DNA from: Craspedostauros australis | Taxonomy: Eukaryota > Bacillariophyta > Bacillariophyceae > Mastogloiales > Achnanthaceae | Length of the DNA: 64,000 bases | Assembly (NCBI GenBank): GCA_026770025.1 | Contig: JAMXDE010000008.1 | Span: 992,001 to 1,056,000 of the forward strand | Reading direction: 5' to 3' | Notes under the pieces: model-generated | Told to the model about the DNA's origin: nothing | The model's input: only the letters and a program-made list of their open reading frames with translations | The model's database searches: none | Shown here: positions 10,501 through 19,752 of the stretch, in pieces | How positions within the stretch are numbered: the first letter of the stretch is position 1 | How the letters are laid out: each line of letters opens with the position of its first letter | Program-made: the position numbers and the translations under genes

Positions 10501-12951
10501 CGATCCGCAGAAGACCCTCCATCCAAGAACCTCAGAGCTGATTTTCCATTCCCAATCATCGGTGAAGAAGACGAAGACGAAGAGAGTATCATCGATGATG
10601 ATGGGGAGTACCCGGAAGAGAACGAGGAATACATGGAGAACGAACCAATCGTCCATACCCTCTCGGATGCAATCCTGGCGGATTCAAGAGCTACCGATCC
10701 AGACGCCACGGACACACGCAGCATCTCCATCCCCAAGTTCACACCGGAAGAACTCATTGGAAGATCCTTCATCCATCGCAAGAATGGGCAAGACATCAAG
10801 GCCAAAGTCATACAAAAGGTGGCGGACAGCGATGCCGACAATCACGAACGGATCAAGATGCTTCTATCCATGAATGATGGAGACGTCAACGAACTCATCG
10901 CATACACCGAGCTATCCGATATCATTGAGCAACAATCTGATGAAGAGAACCAAGGATCGAAGTGGACATTCCGTGACATCATTGGTCACGAAGGCCCCAT
11001 CTCACCAACATCCATCAAGTACAAGGGATCCAAGTACAATGTTGAGGTCCAATGGGATGACGGAACCACATCCATGGAGCCACTCTTCGCCATGATCCAG
11101 GACGATCCCATGACCTGCGCATCGTATGCCCGTAAGCATGGCTTGCTGCAGACGACAGGATGGAAGAGACTTCGTTCAATCGCGGACAGGCAATCCAAGC
11201 TGGAGAGGCAGACCAAGATCGCCAAGACCAAGTCGCACAACAACATCCCTACCTACAACTTCGGTGTCCAAGTGCCCAAGAACCATGAGGAAGCCATGAG
11301 GCTCGATACCAAGAATGGGAATACCTTGTGGGCCGATGCAGAACGAAAGGAGATGGAGCAGCTCTTCAAATATGGAACATTCGAGTCCATGGGATACCAA
11401 GGAGCCATTCCGGATGAACACCAAACGATCAAGCTTCAATGGGTGTACGCTGTCAAGCATGACTTGCATCACCGGGCACGATGCGTTGCAGGAGGCCACC
11501 TCACCGAACCATGCAAGGACATGTCCTATGCAGGAGTGGTCAGCCTACAATCGCTCCGTCTCGCCATCCTTGCTGGGGAGCTCAACGATCTCAGCATCAT
11601 GGTTGGAGACATCGGAAATGCCTACCTCGAGGCATTCACACAAGAGAAGATCTGTTTCATCGCTGGCGAAGAATTTGGTGCCTATGCAGGCCACACCATG
11701 CGCATTGTCAAGGCCCTCTATGGTCTACGCACGTCAGGTGCTAGATTCCATGAAGCCTTGGCTGACATCTTGCGCGATATGGCCTTCACACAGAGCAGAT
11801 CCGACCCCGATGTGTGGATGAGAGATGCCCACACACATTGGGAGTATGTCTGCGTCTACGTAGACGACCTGATGGCAGTGATGAAGCACCCCAAGATCTT
11901 CTTCGAGACGCTGACCTCCAAGTACGGATACAAGTTGAAAGGGGTTGGTCCTATCGAGTACCACCTTGGAGCAGACTTCGGAAGAGATCCTGACGGAACG
12001 ATGAAAATCAGTCCCCAATCATACATCAAGAGAATGCTCACCAACTACGAACACATGTTCGGCGAGCAACCTAAGAAGACCAGCTGTCCGCTTGACAAGT
12101 CTGACAGCCCTGAGCTCGACAATTCTCCAGAGCTCTCAGAAGTGGACAAGAGAAAGTACATGTCCCTCATTGGAGCATTGCAATGGTGCATCTCCCTTGG
12201 ACGATTTGATATCTCGGTCGCCGTGATGACCCTCGCACGGTTCAGAGCAGCCCCACGACAAGGTCACCTTGACAGAATCAAGAGAATCTACGGATATCTT
12301 CGAAAGCATCCGGATGGAGCCATCAGATTCAGAACCAGCATTCCAAGACATGAAGAACATTTCGAAGTACCGGAGTATGACTGGCTCTACTCCGTCTATG
12401 GCGATGCCAAGGAAGAGATTTCCCCTGATGCTCCAGAACCAAAGGGCAAGCCAGTTCGGACGACCTCCTTTGTTGATGCCAACCTGCTTCATTGCAAAGT
12501 GACCGGTAGATCCGCCTCAGGCATTCTCCATTTCGTCAACAAGACTCCGATCGAATGGTTCAGTAAACGGCAATCCACAGTCGAAACTGCTACCTATGGA
12601 TCAGAATTCGTGGCTGCGAGACAAGCTACAGAACAGATCATCGCGCTCCGTCTCTCCCTTCGTGAGATGGGTATCCCAATCGATGGACCGAGTTGGATGT
12701 TTGGCGACAATCAAAGTGTCATCACATCATCCAACATCCCCATGAGCATGCTGACGAAACGCCACAATGCGTTGTCGTATCATCGTGTTCGCTCCGCAAT
12801 CGCAGCAGGAATCATCCACTTCGTCAAGATCCCAGGACCCCAGAATGTTGCAGACATCCTCACCAAGTTCCTCCCATGGGCAATCTTCTGGCCGCTCGTG
12901 AAGCCCATCCTCTTTTGGAGGGGCAACACAACTCCACGTCAAGACGGATGA
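7507..12951 (+). CDS. Copia-1 Gag-Pol polyprotein (1814 aa)
   Basis: One uninterrupted frame encodes Gag and Pol without a frameshift. Residues 1 to about 450 are Gag-like, with a basic stretch near 350-400 and no clear CCHC knuckle. The aspartic protease site is D-S-G-A with Asp526. The integrase core shows Asp779 (AMDTLF), Asp843 (MSDNA) and Glu878 (NGAERR). The reverse transcriptase has LYGLRTSGARF and the Y-V-D-D catalytic box at 1451-1454. RNase H follows with FVDAN, YGSEF and FGDNQS motifs, ending near KFLPW. The RNase H region reads like diatom CoDi elements. The ATG at 7507 is the first in frame after a 329-nt leader. All catalytic residues are present, so the protein is probably functional. 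Confidence 0.95.
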   Translation: MSAEDPATIPTPLMTLDYVLEAIDIASTSMHRRVIDTSGAASITDLLVLTEDDLGALVYIGKDDDDEPISKSLGILQIRKILALERWYKAHRNPTYNTWYIITKKNFSEFLASEVKEPDPIPAPVMSAPVPDKTISADEDTKPADDFAKGTKRQISDYPTFKEDKYFSSFNRQLKALAATHGVLEVLDFAYKPTTPAETGKFTKQNTFMWTVFVTCLKTTKSRRCIEPFEETMDAQAAYAMLLEEYTTGATAITASKDLREEILAFKLDREWRKSREQFLDVWEHKVNELDKIQTDRVPDDRKKEWLESAIEPDEGLYLALFQSGFLETSILTMSKGRAPIDPHIKFDNLLELIRSYAKRLDHASPRRKPRRKVNNSHKTYTSGNDKGWNRDKDYSKESRTHIPNDEWTKMSFAQRKAFLIGKGRWDENREKGRNHRSANKVGSKGPSKSSIPPPSTQSTSTEKEESTTEQPGAAINRMLANTKASTQKDEPILTFKGQAWRLAHPTTVQYSYNSILQEKTGSLVDSGANGGLAGDDVVVLYKTGTNADISGVGDSEIPDLEIGTVAGLVDTNQGPIIARFHQYALLGKGKSIHSTNQLAAFGIDVNERPRHLPGGRQTIVTPDGYVIPLSIRQGLSFMDICPPTRDQLNKYPHVDFTADVEWYPESLDQELSIDEAVKTKTKVPDDPSPEIEVFTSQSTNHDSKTPDHKGGIMIKSNFADYEELRPNFGWIPARRVRDTLKCTSQWYRSAERFSMRKHFKTRFPAANVDRLHETVAMDTLFSDTSAHDDGVPGHGGCTMMQIYVALDSRFTAGFPMASEKQVSNTLLDFIRLHGAPDLLMSDNARSETGSRVRELLRQYMIKDHQSEPEHQHQNGAERRIQDIKRTTNGVMDRTGTPARFWLICTEYVISLFNHISQKTVNNVTPIQAAYGHRPDVSKFLNYRWWEPIYYRVESPGFPSQSKERRGRWAGPCFHKGDDLTYWILDEETQRLLPRSAIRSAEDPPSKNLRADFPFPIIGEEDEDEESIIDDDGEYPEENEEYMENEPIVHTLSDAILADSRATDPDATDTRSISIPKFTPEELIGRSFIHRKNGQDIKAKVIQKVADSDADNHERIKMLLSMNDGDVNELIAYTELSDIIEQQSDEENQGSKWTFRDIIGHEGPISPTSIKYKGSKYNVEVQWDDGTTSMEPLFAMIQDDPMTCASYARKHGLLQTTGWKRLRSIADRQSKLERQTKIAKTKSHNNIPTYNFGVQVPKNHEEAMRLDTKNGNTLWADAERKEMEQLFKYGTFESMGYQGAIPDEHQTIKLQWVYAVKHDLHHRARCVAGGHLTEPCKDMSYAGVVSLQSLRLAILAGELNDLSIMVGDIGNAYLEAFTQEKICFIAGEEFGAYAGHTMRIVKALYGLRTSGARFHEALADILRDMAFTQSRSDPDVWMRDAHTHWEYVCVYVDDLMAVMKHPKIFFETLTSKYGYKLKGVGPIEYHLGADFGRDPDGTMKISPQSYIKRMLTNYEHMFGEQPKKTSCPLDKSDSPELDNSPELSEVDKRKYMSLIGALQWCISLGRFDISVAVMTLARFRAAPRQGHLDRIKRIYGYLRKHPDGAIRFRTSIPRHEEHFEVPEYDWLYSVYGDAKEEISPDAPEPKGKPVRTTSFVDANLLHCKVTGRSASGILHFVNKTPIEWFSKRQSTVETATYGSEFVAARQATEQIIALRLSLREMGIPIDGPSWMFGDNQSVITSSNIPMSMLTKRHNALSYHRVRSAIAAGIIHFVKIPGPQNVADILTKFLPWAIFWPLVKPILFWRGNTTPRQDG

Positions 12952-12976
12952 ACAACTGCGAGACAAGTTTGGGGAG

Positions 12977-13714
12977 TATCAGCACACTGCTATACACACC
13001 TAAACTAGAACGTGGATGTACCACCAATCCTTCCTTCCTCCTATGACGTCATTGTGTCCATGTGTGCATCAGTGCACTTCTGTGAACATTGTACCGCAGT
13101 TGTATTTTACCGCAACTCCCGAAACCGAAACTAACACCACATCAACATGGACCAAGCCCAAGAAACAAACATGAGATACTTGAATCAAGATGATGATACC
13201 ATATCCAGTATGGTTATCTCTATATACAAGGCATGGGAGTTACACCAGTGAATCCCATACTCCCTTACAATTGGCATGATTGACGAGAAGAGGGCCTGTC
13301 ACAATTCACTGTCATGCCGATGGTATCCCAGTGAAAAAGAAGAACCCAGAAGGACAGACTTCGCCACCAAAACCCATGAACACGCTTCGATACATTTTCG
13401 CCACATGTTCATCGGAACAAATCCACCTCGTGCTTTCCTACTCACATCAACAATCCATCATTCTCCATTTCCATCACATTCATCACGAGCAAACCGCGTA
13501 CATCACGCTCAAATCAATCACAAGTTACAAATCATCCATCATCATCTCACAATACTCACCCACTCCATACTCAGAGACAACAATCATATACAACACTAAC
13601 ATTATAACACAACACAAACACAACAACAACCCACCTCACCCTTCTACTTTGATTTGATCACCCAAAACGAAGCTGTGTGGTAACTATCCCAACTAACTGA
13701 ATTGAAATCTAACA
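12977..13714 (+). repeat. 3' LTR of Copia-1
   Basis: This 738-bp copy of 6440-7177 shows no difference that I could find by eye. It begins directly after the purine tract at 12971-12976 and ends at TAACA before the TTTCC target duplication. Its CRE palindrome is at 13044-13051. Confidence 0.95.
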
Positions 13715-13729
13715 TTTCCAACAAGCATC

Positions 13730-15290
13730 TACAAGGAACCGGGCCAACTCTAGCAGAGTGGCTGCTAGCTGTGACACATGACAAGCCGCATACTGGGGCC
13801 ACAGTTTCTCCAGAGCATTCAACATGGCTGCGCCGTACACCATGTACACCCAACATCCTCCGGCGTGACCGCACACCTGGCATGCCTCACATGAGTCACT
13901 GCAATTGCAGTTGGTGCCACCACTTGCGTCTCCTGTGTGTACATTACATATGCGGTGGCATACACAATTGTATGCAACCACATGGCAAGGCAAGACCTGC
14001 CAACACTATCCGTTCCCACTCAATGACTTGTGTGGAATAAATGAGATGGTACGAAAGCAGGTACAGCACATGGTTATGGATTATAGTCTATATAGCACAA
14101 CAACAACAGAAACAGAACTGTACACAGCATGCATGGGGAGGAAGAGAGTAACAACTTGCATTGTTGGCATGGTAGATTGGTGGGGCATCAGTTGTTCTGG
14201 AGGCCAAGTGTGTGCGAGCTTCGAACGAAGTTGGTTTGGCCAAAGACGAAAGAAAGTTGCAGGCCGACGAGGAAACAAACAGCGAATCTTGTGAAATGGC
14301 TGACTCCAACGAAGCGCCAGAAAAATTCAAAAAGAGTGATAATGGACCCACTTTCTATTCTTTCTGAGTCCAAATGTGACAAAACCGTGATTTCCCTTCC
14401 CCCCCTGATGACGATTTTGCGACTTTGCGTTCTTCTTCGCAAATCCGAGAATCGCAGATGACCAATTGTTCGTCGACGTCCGCACGACGTACGCAAAATC
14501 GTGCAAGTAGATGCAACCACACAGCAACATGAGCAGATGGACACACTATGCGCTTGACATGTATCGCTGTACCCACTGGCAACAAGCAGAGCGGAGGAGT
14601 CTATGCATCTACTATACTCGCATAGTATAATAGGTACATACCATAGCTATGATACCTTAGACTATGAATAGCTTCCAATGTGCCCGAGTTACTTTGGTGT
14701 ACTACCCTATTCCCTACTCTTTAGTTTGCCGAACGTGTAGAACTCACGGAAGGAACATCGCAGTCCATATCTGCCTTCCGTTGGAGCAGCAACGCTTTCT
14801 GCTTTATCCGCATCGCTGTGATTGAAGTAAAGTAGTTCGGAGCACAGAGGGGAGGACGTCGCAAAAGCACTGATGTTAGCAAAAGAAAGTGTCCCCTCAT
14901 TCTATACTGACCAAAAGACGGACGATCATTTGACCAGCTCAAACAGATGGACCGACGCATGAAACGCATCGGATACTCTTGCAAGGAAAATATTAGGAGA
15001 CGTCAAGGATACTGCCGATCCATGAGTCGCTGCATCTTGCATAAACACCGCGCACCATTGGTGCGAATAGTGCGTCGATGTACGAGAAGGGAACGAAGAG
15101 TAGTGGAAAGGACAAACGAATCTTGCCGAAGCAAACAGATAGAGCATAACACTGATACATCCACGACACACTGGAGAACAACGAGCACAACAAGCCACGT
15201 CCACTCGCATCGACCGGACATACCTGTGCATCCTCCAGAGTAGCGTGCTCGCAACCGCTCTCATCAAGATACAGTCGCACTCCAAACACT
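13730..15290. other. Intergenic region between mobile DNA and UTP4
   Basis: No gene is supported. The several open frames of 60-140 codons on both strands overlap each other and show no motif. A small perfect inverted repeat, TACTAT and ATAGTA around six bases, lies near 14610-14630 within AT-rich DNA. The right part probably contains the 3' UTR of the minus-strand UTP4 copy ending at 15291. Confidence 0.4.
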
Positions 15291-18200
15291 CTAATCGATA
15301 CCGTACACTCGCTTCTTGAGCGCGCTTGGGAAGGTCGCCACGACATCCAGCCACGGCTGTTCGACGATCACCATCTCGTTGACATCGAGAAAGTCGAGGA
15401 ACAGCATGCTCGTGTAGCTAAGGCACAATGTGCAACCCTTCTGCGATTCTTGTCATCGCCTCGACCTGCTTCTTCTTGCGGTCTCCAAGATCGTTCGTGT
15501 TGATGAAAGCGTTCTGGTCATCGTCGTCACCATCTTGCTTCTTCTAGTTCTTCCTTCGCATATGCGCTTGCGGGAAGACTCTGCAGTGCTCTGGCAGCTC
15601 CTGAGTCCAATCGATGACACAGAACATCCCAAACGATCCCTGATGGTTATCAAAGTTCCGAAGAGACAAACGCAGAGTACAATAGAGTGTGGGTATCATC
15701 GTGCATGGTGTGTATACGTATATGTACATCCACATTGACAAAATCACGTGAGATGGGCGGGAATGCAGACACAAGTGCACAAAACAGAATCAACGAGAGC
15801 CCCAAGCAGGACAGTGTCGCATTTTTGTCCGCTGGAATGTGGAACATGTCCCTCCTTACTATACCACATCGATGATCGTGAAGCAATTCTCGACACGGGC
15901 GAAATGGAGGGGTGAATGCTGATGTTGCAAGTTCGACAAGCCACCAAGATGTGGAAGGTTCATCGTGATGCAATTGCGATCGTGCGAGTGGAGAACAGAG
16001 GAATGCCGATCCTGATCCGTGCATACGTACCATGATCAGCTTATCACTGGAGCCAGGGTTGGCGGTCATGCGAACATGGAGCGCCCTCTTGCTCTGCAGC
16101 TCCCGAGGCACCATCGGCAATGGATATCCTTGTTGCTTGCTCCATGACGAGAACTTCTTGCTCTCTATGTCGAAAACGTACGCTTCCGACGCAGGGTTGG
16201 CGACTGCAACCATGGGCTTGTCGTTGCTACGCAAGAAGGTCAATGCGCTGGTTCGGCCATTCACAGGTGGCATCGTCCAGTAGTGTCGGTACATGCCCTT
16301 GACCTTTTTGCCACCGCGCTTCAGGATCGTCGCTGCGTTCTTCGTTTGGCTGGAGAGCGTGGCGATATAGTTCTCGTCGTCACTCACGAAGATGGAATTG
16401 CACGGGAGGGCTGGCCAAAGACGACCACTGTTGGGAACTTCGTTGTTCCCCTCGTCTTTGTGCTGTCTGGGCTGCTGTAGGACGGAGTGCGAGATGGAAG
16501 CCAGGTTGCTGATGGAGCAGCAGTGGACATTGCCCAAGGCATCCGTCGCAACGAAACGGTGGTTCTTCAGGAATTTGAGACAAGTGAGAGGTGGGAAGTT
16601 GAGAGTGTCGATGCCGTCGACCTGGTGAGGATCGATGCGCACGACGGCGCCTTCGTTGGTTTCAAGCTCCAGGCGAAAGAGGTAGACTGTGGATGCGTCG
16701 CAGACCAGGAGGTACTTTCCGTCATCGCTGATGGACGAAGACACGAGGTTGGACATGGAGTTGACCTTGGCGGAACCCACAAGCTTCGTGGCGGGGCTGT
16801 CCGTTGTGTCCGGTTCCGACTTGCGGATGGCGTAGATGTCCACGCGCTGGTTGCGCTGGATGATAAGCAAGCGCGCATCCTTCGACAATCCCTTCACTGG
16901 CGAAATGGAGGGATTGGGGTAGATGATCTTGGGACGCAACTTGAAGAACCGCTCCACAACGGCCAGGGAGAGCTTGGTGTCGACACCGCCCGTGACGAGG
17001 TACTCGACGAGATCCCCGTTGAAGTCACGAATCTGGCATGTTGTCATGGCTTTGACGTCATGCGTGTGAGGCCGTTGTGCGCCGGTCATGCGCCAGGGAC
17101 CATAGTTGCCACCGACGCTGACCTGTCGCTACAGGCACATGACTTTGCTGTCCACGCCGCTGGCGAAGATGCGGTTGCTATCGTCAGAGACGGCCAGGCA
17201 CAGCACATCGGCCTGCTGTTCGTTGTGGTCGATGGGCTGCAGGAGGGTGCCGCTGACGGCATCCCAGAACTTCACCTTACCGATGGATGTTGCGGTCACT
17301 AATGTGCCGTCGTCGAGCTGATTGATGCATCAGACACGCATGGGAGTATCGCGACCTTGCACTTCCACTGTGATGCGGCAGGATCTCTGGATGGAGGTCG
17401 ATGCCACCGTGGCACCCTCGCTGCTGTCCAAGCTGGTCTGCAGCTCCACCGCGTACTGTCGAATCGTACTGTTGGCAACACCTGCATATAGGACGGTGTT
17501 GAGTTTTCTAAAATTGCCGGAGATGGCACTCTGCTTGCAATCGACCTTCCAGTCCATGGAGAGAATGGCGGATCCCAACGACGGCAACGTCGACACAATT
17601 CCAAGCGTCTTTCCGCTTGGTCCCGATCGGATCGCGATGATTCGGGCGGAGCCATCCTGATATCCCGCGGCAAGCAAGCTGCCGCACTCGTTGAGCTTGC
17701 TGAGGGCGAAGACACCACCTCCACCGCTGGAGATGCGGGAGCAGATCTGCGACGTTTCAAAGTCGACGATGAACAACGATCCGTCCGCGCTGCCGCCCAC
17801 CAAAGTTGGCGATGCCGATGTGCGCGCCTCCTGCATCCATTCGATCGTGGATGCGACCACGTGCTGGCTGCCGGCAACGCGGGCGATCGTCCAGCTCTTG
17901 TCCTCCATCGACTTCAACTCGACGCTGCCATCATTGCGGGCGATGGCGAGAAAGGCATGCGACGTGTCGCTGTCTTGAGCAACCTGGACGGCGCTCGTGG
18001 CAACGATCTCGTGAGGAATGAACATGAGATCCCGTATCCTGTGGACCAATGTATTCATGACTGACCCGGTCTTCTTCTTCTTCTTCTTCGATGATGATGA
18101 TAATGTCGAGCCTTCGTCCGACTTGTCCTGGATGATGTGAGGATTGGGTCGACCGTTCACCTGCTTGAAGGCAGATGAGATCTTCCTTCTCTTCTGCGAC

Positions 18201-18568
18201 CTGCGTCCCTGCTTCGATGTCACAGGCGTCAAGGGAGACAGCATAGGCTTGTTCTTGCTTGCATTGGGAGACTTGATCTGCTTCGTCGGTGTCTTGGCCT
18301 TCGATTTTGCAGCGGTCTTCGTGCTGGACTTCGCACTCGTTGGAGGTTTTGGCCGATTCTTTGCAGACGGGGCCGTCGCAGGCGTCCTCGACGTCCGCTG
18401 ATTGGACCCTCCATCGGTCTTCAAGGATGGTGTCGCAAACGGGTCCGTGCTCATCGCACTCTTGCTAGCACGCAACGACGAGCGCTTCCTTCGCTTGCGT
18501 TTTGTGTTTGCATCCTTCTGCGGAGTCTCCACGCTGCCACTGTTGGCATCAAGCCTGTTCGGTGGCAT
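15291..18568 (-). pseudogene. UTP4: UTP4 (Cirhin) small-subunit processome WD40 protein, with in-frame stops
   Basis: The family is a nucleolar tandem WD40 protein of the t-UTP subcomplex, needed for pre-18S rRNA processing. Translation from ATG 18568 begins with a Lys/Ser-rich, probably nuclear-localising extension. WD40 repeats follow (VHRIRDLMFIPHEIV, LAIARNDGSVEL, LLAAGYQDGSARI, GKVKFWDAVSG) and then PHTHDVKAM and GGVDTKLSL. An intron of 391 bp (15640-16030, GTACGT...CAG) precedes an exon with FCVIDW. The classical C-terminus with LFLDFL, IVEQPW and RVYGID ends in TAG at 15291-15293. Three stops break this otherwise continuous reading: TGA 17330-17332 at a normally Trp position, TAG 17129-17131, and TAG 15544-15546. 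A one-base frame change lies near 15430-15460. I read it as a recently inactivated gene, or one needing sequence verification. Unusual small introns are a weaker alternative. Confidence 0.65.
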
Positions 18569-19163
18569 GGTGATAGATAATGAAGAGAAGTGGTCAAGCG
18601 GGTCGGCCACAAACCGGTAAGGAAGCAGAACAGCAACCGAGCATGTCAAAGATCGAAGGCACGCGCAGGCCACGCGCACACCACGCACAGACCAAAGCAG
18701 CAGCAAAGCAGCGAAACAGCAGCGAAACGAAGAAAAGGCAAACACAAACAAGATCGCCCAAAACAAAAACAAAGACTTCGGTCATAATCCGTTCAGACGA
18801 TCCTTTCACCATCACTTGACACCACTTTCGCTTCAATAATAGAATCGTCCTTGTTGTTCGATGCTGACTTCTGCTTCTCCTTCTTCTTTGGCGTTGGCGT
18901 CTGCGCCTCGCTGTGCGTAGCATTGGAGGCCGTCATGTTGCAAACGGAGACATCGTTGACGACGATGGTGATGATGATAATGATTTGTGCGGTGATGTAG
19001 ATGCAGATCTGCGGCGCACAGACTTTGCGTTGGCGATGTTGGTTGCCTTTTCCCAGAATCGGAGGAGGACCCATAACCCATTGGTGCCCACTTCTATTTC
19101 GATCCTCCGCAGCAGCCCCAGCGTACCACTACGACTATGTGATGGCCAATACGTACATTGATC
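18569..19163 (-). other. Upstream region of UTP4; possible orphan first exon
   Basis: A minus-strand ATG near 18934 opens a short Lys-rich frame (MTASNATHSEAQTP...) that ends at 18793. It could be the first exon of a gene cut off by the neighbouring inverted repeat, or chance. No downstream exon could be joined to it. The rest probably holds the UTP4 promoter and 5' UTR. Confidence 0.3.
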
Positions 19164-19576
19164 ATGCTCTATCAATGGGCTTTGCCCTGGTCCTGTCCCA
19201 ACAATGCCAGCTAGGATGTTGCGGTCCATTTCCATCACCATTGCTTCGTATTGTATGATCTCGTAGTGTTCCATTGTCAGGAGATCCTTGTGGAGAGTGG
19301 TAGAGGCGCCACGTCCCACTCCTGACGAGGGCACGCTCTGGAGAGATGCATACACTTGGAGCGCCAGAGGAAGAGACAGTAGGTGCGTCAGCACATGTTC
19401 TTACAGCTGCAGAGTTGAGCATCGTGGAGTCGATTGTTTTGGTACTATTGACTGACTACTCGTGTTGAAATGAAACGCTCTGGGCATATTATGGTGATTT
19501 TACAGATTATATGTATGCTATTGTGTTTCTGCATATGCCTGTTGGGACAAGAGAGCGCTGGTCAAGATTGATCTGT
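19164..19576 (-). repeat. Inverted copy of the 412-bp repeat at the left edge
   Basis: This matches the reverse complement of 1-412. It lies 176 bp beyond the stop codon of the minus-strand secreted protein gene. The match ends at 19164 in atgctctatc. The two copies face each other across about 18.75 kb that includes the mobile-element nest and UTP4. Confidence 0.85.
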
Positions 19577-19752
19577 CAGGCAGTATGCGGGTGGACGGCG
19601 AGATCCCTTGGATACTTCCGGTGCGTTGGAGACCCAATGAAAAGGGTGATTTTGTTGTTATCCGTAAGGCAGCTGGCCCAAACCCTTCAAGACCTGGATT
19701 TGGCGCGGAACCGGAGGAGGGATGTGTTCGTGCTCCTGCTCCCACAGGCCAC

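Larger units (their letters stand above)
6440..13714 (+). mobile_element. Full-length Copia LTR retrotransposon, recent insertion
   Basis: This 7275-bp element has 738-bp direct LTRs and a single gag-pol frame. It is flanked by a 5-bp target duplication TTTCC (6435-6439 and 13715-13719). A purine tract ggggag (12971-12976) directly precedes the 3' LTR and would serve as polypurine tract. The order Gag, protease, integrase, reverse transcriptase, RNase H is the Copia order. The LTRs appear identical by eye and the frame is intact, so insertion was recent and the element may still be active. The primer-binding site after 7177 was not identified. Confidence 0.95.
5564..13723 (-). mobile_element. 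Second copy of the TG...CA element, split by the Copia insertion
   Basis: Sequence from 5564 (TGTCAGGAATCGG) to 6439, plus 13720-13723 (AACA), is an inverted copy of the element at 2142-2980. It is about 880 bp once the Copia is removed. A 6-bp target duplication AGCATC flanks it at 5558-5563 and 13724-13729. Similarity to the other copy is strong over about 5564-6140 and then diverges, returning only at the terminus caccccggatttccaaca. The Copia entered four bases from its end. Confidence 0.75.

Noticed and set aside
13905..14294. 129-codon frame in the intergenic region as a gene
   Set aside because: Its codons overlap several equally long frames on the other strand and no conserved motif is visible.
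17312..17332. An 18-nt GT...AG intron that would remove the UTP4 TGA in frame
   Set aside because: It would also delete a conserved WD40 strand, and 18 nt is far below usual intron sizes. The neighbouring confirmed-looking introns are 391 and 211 bp.
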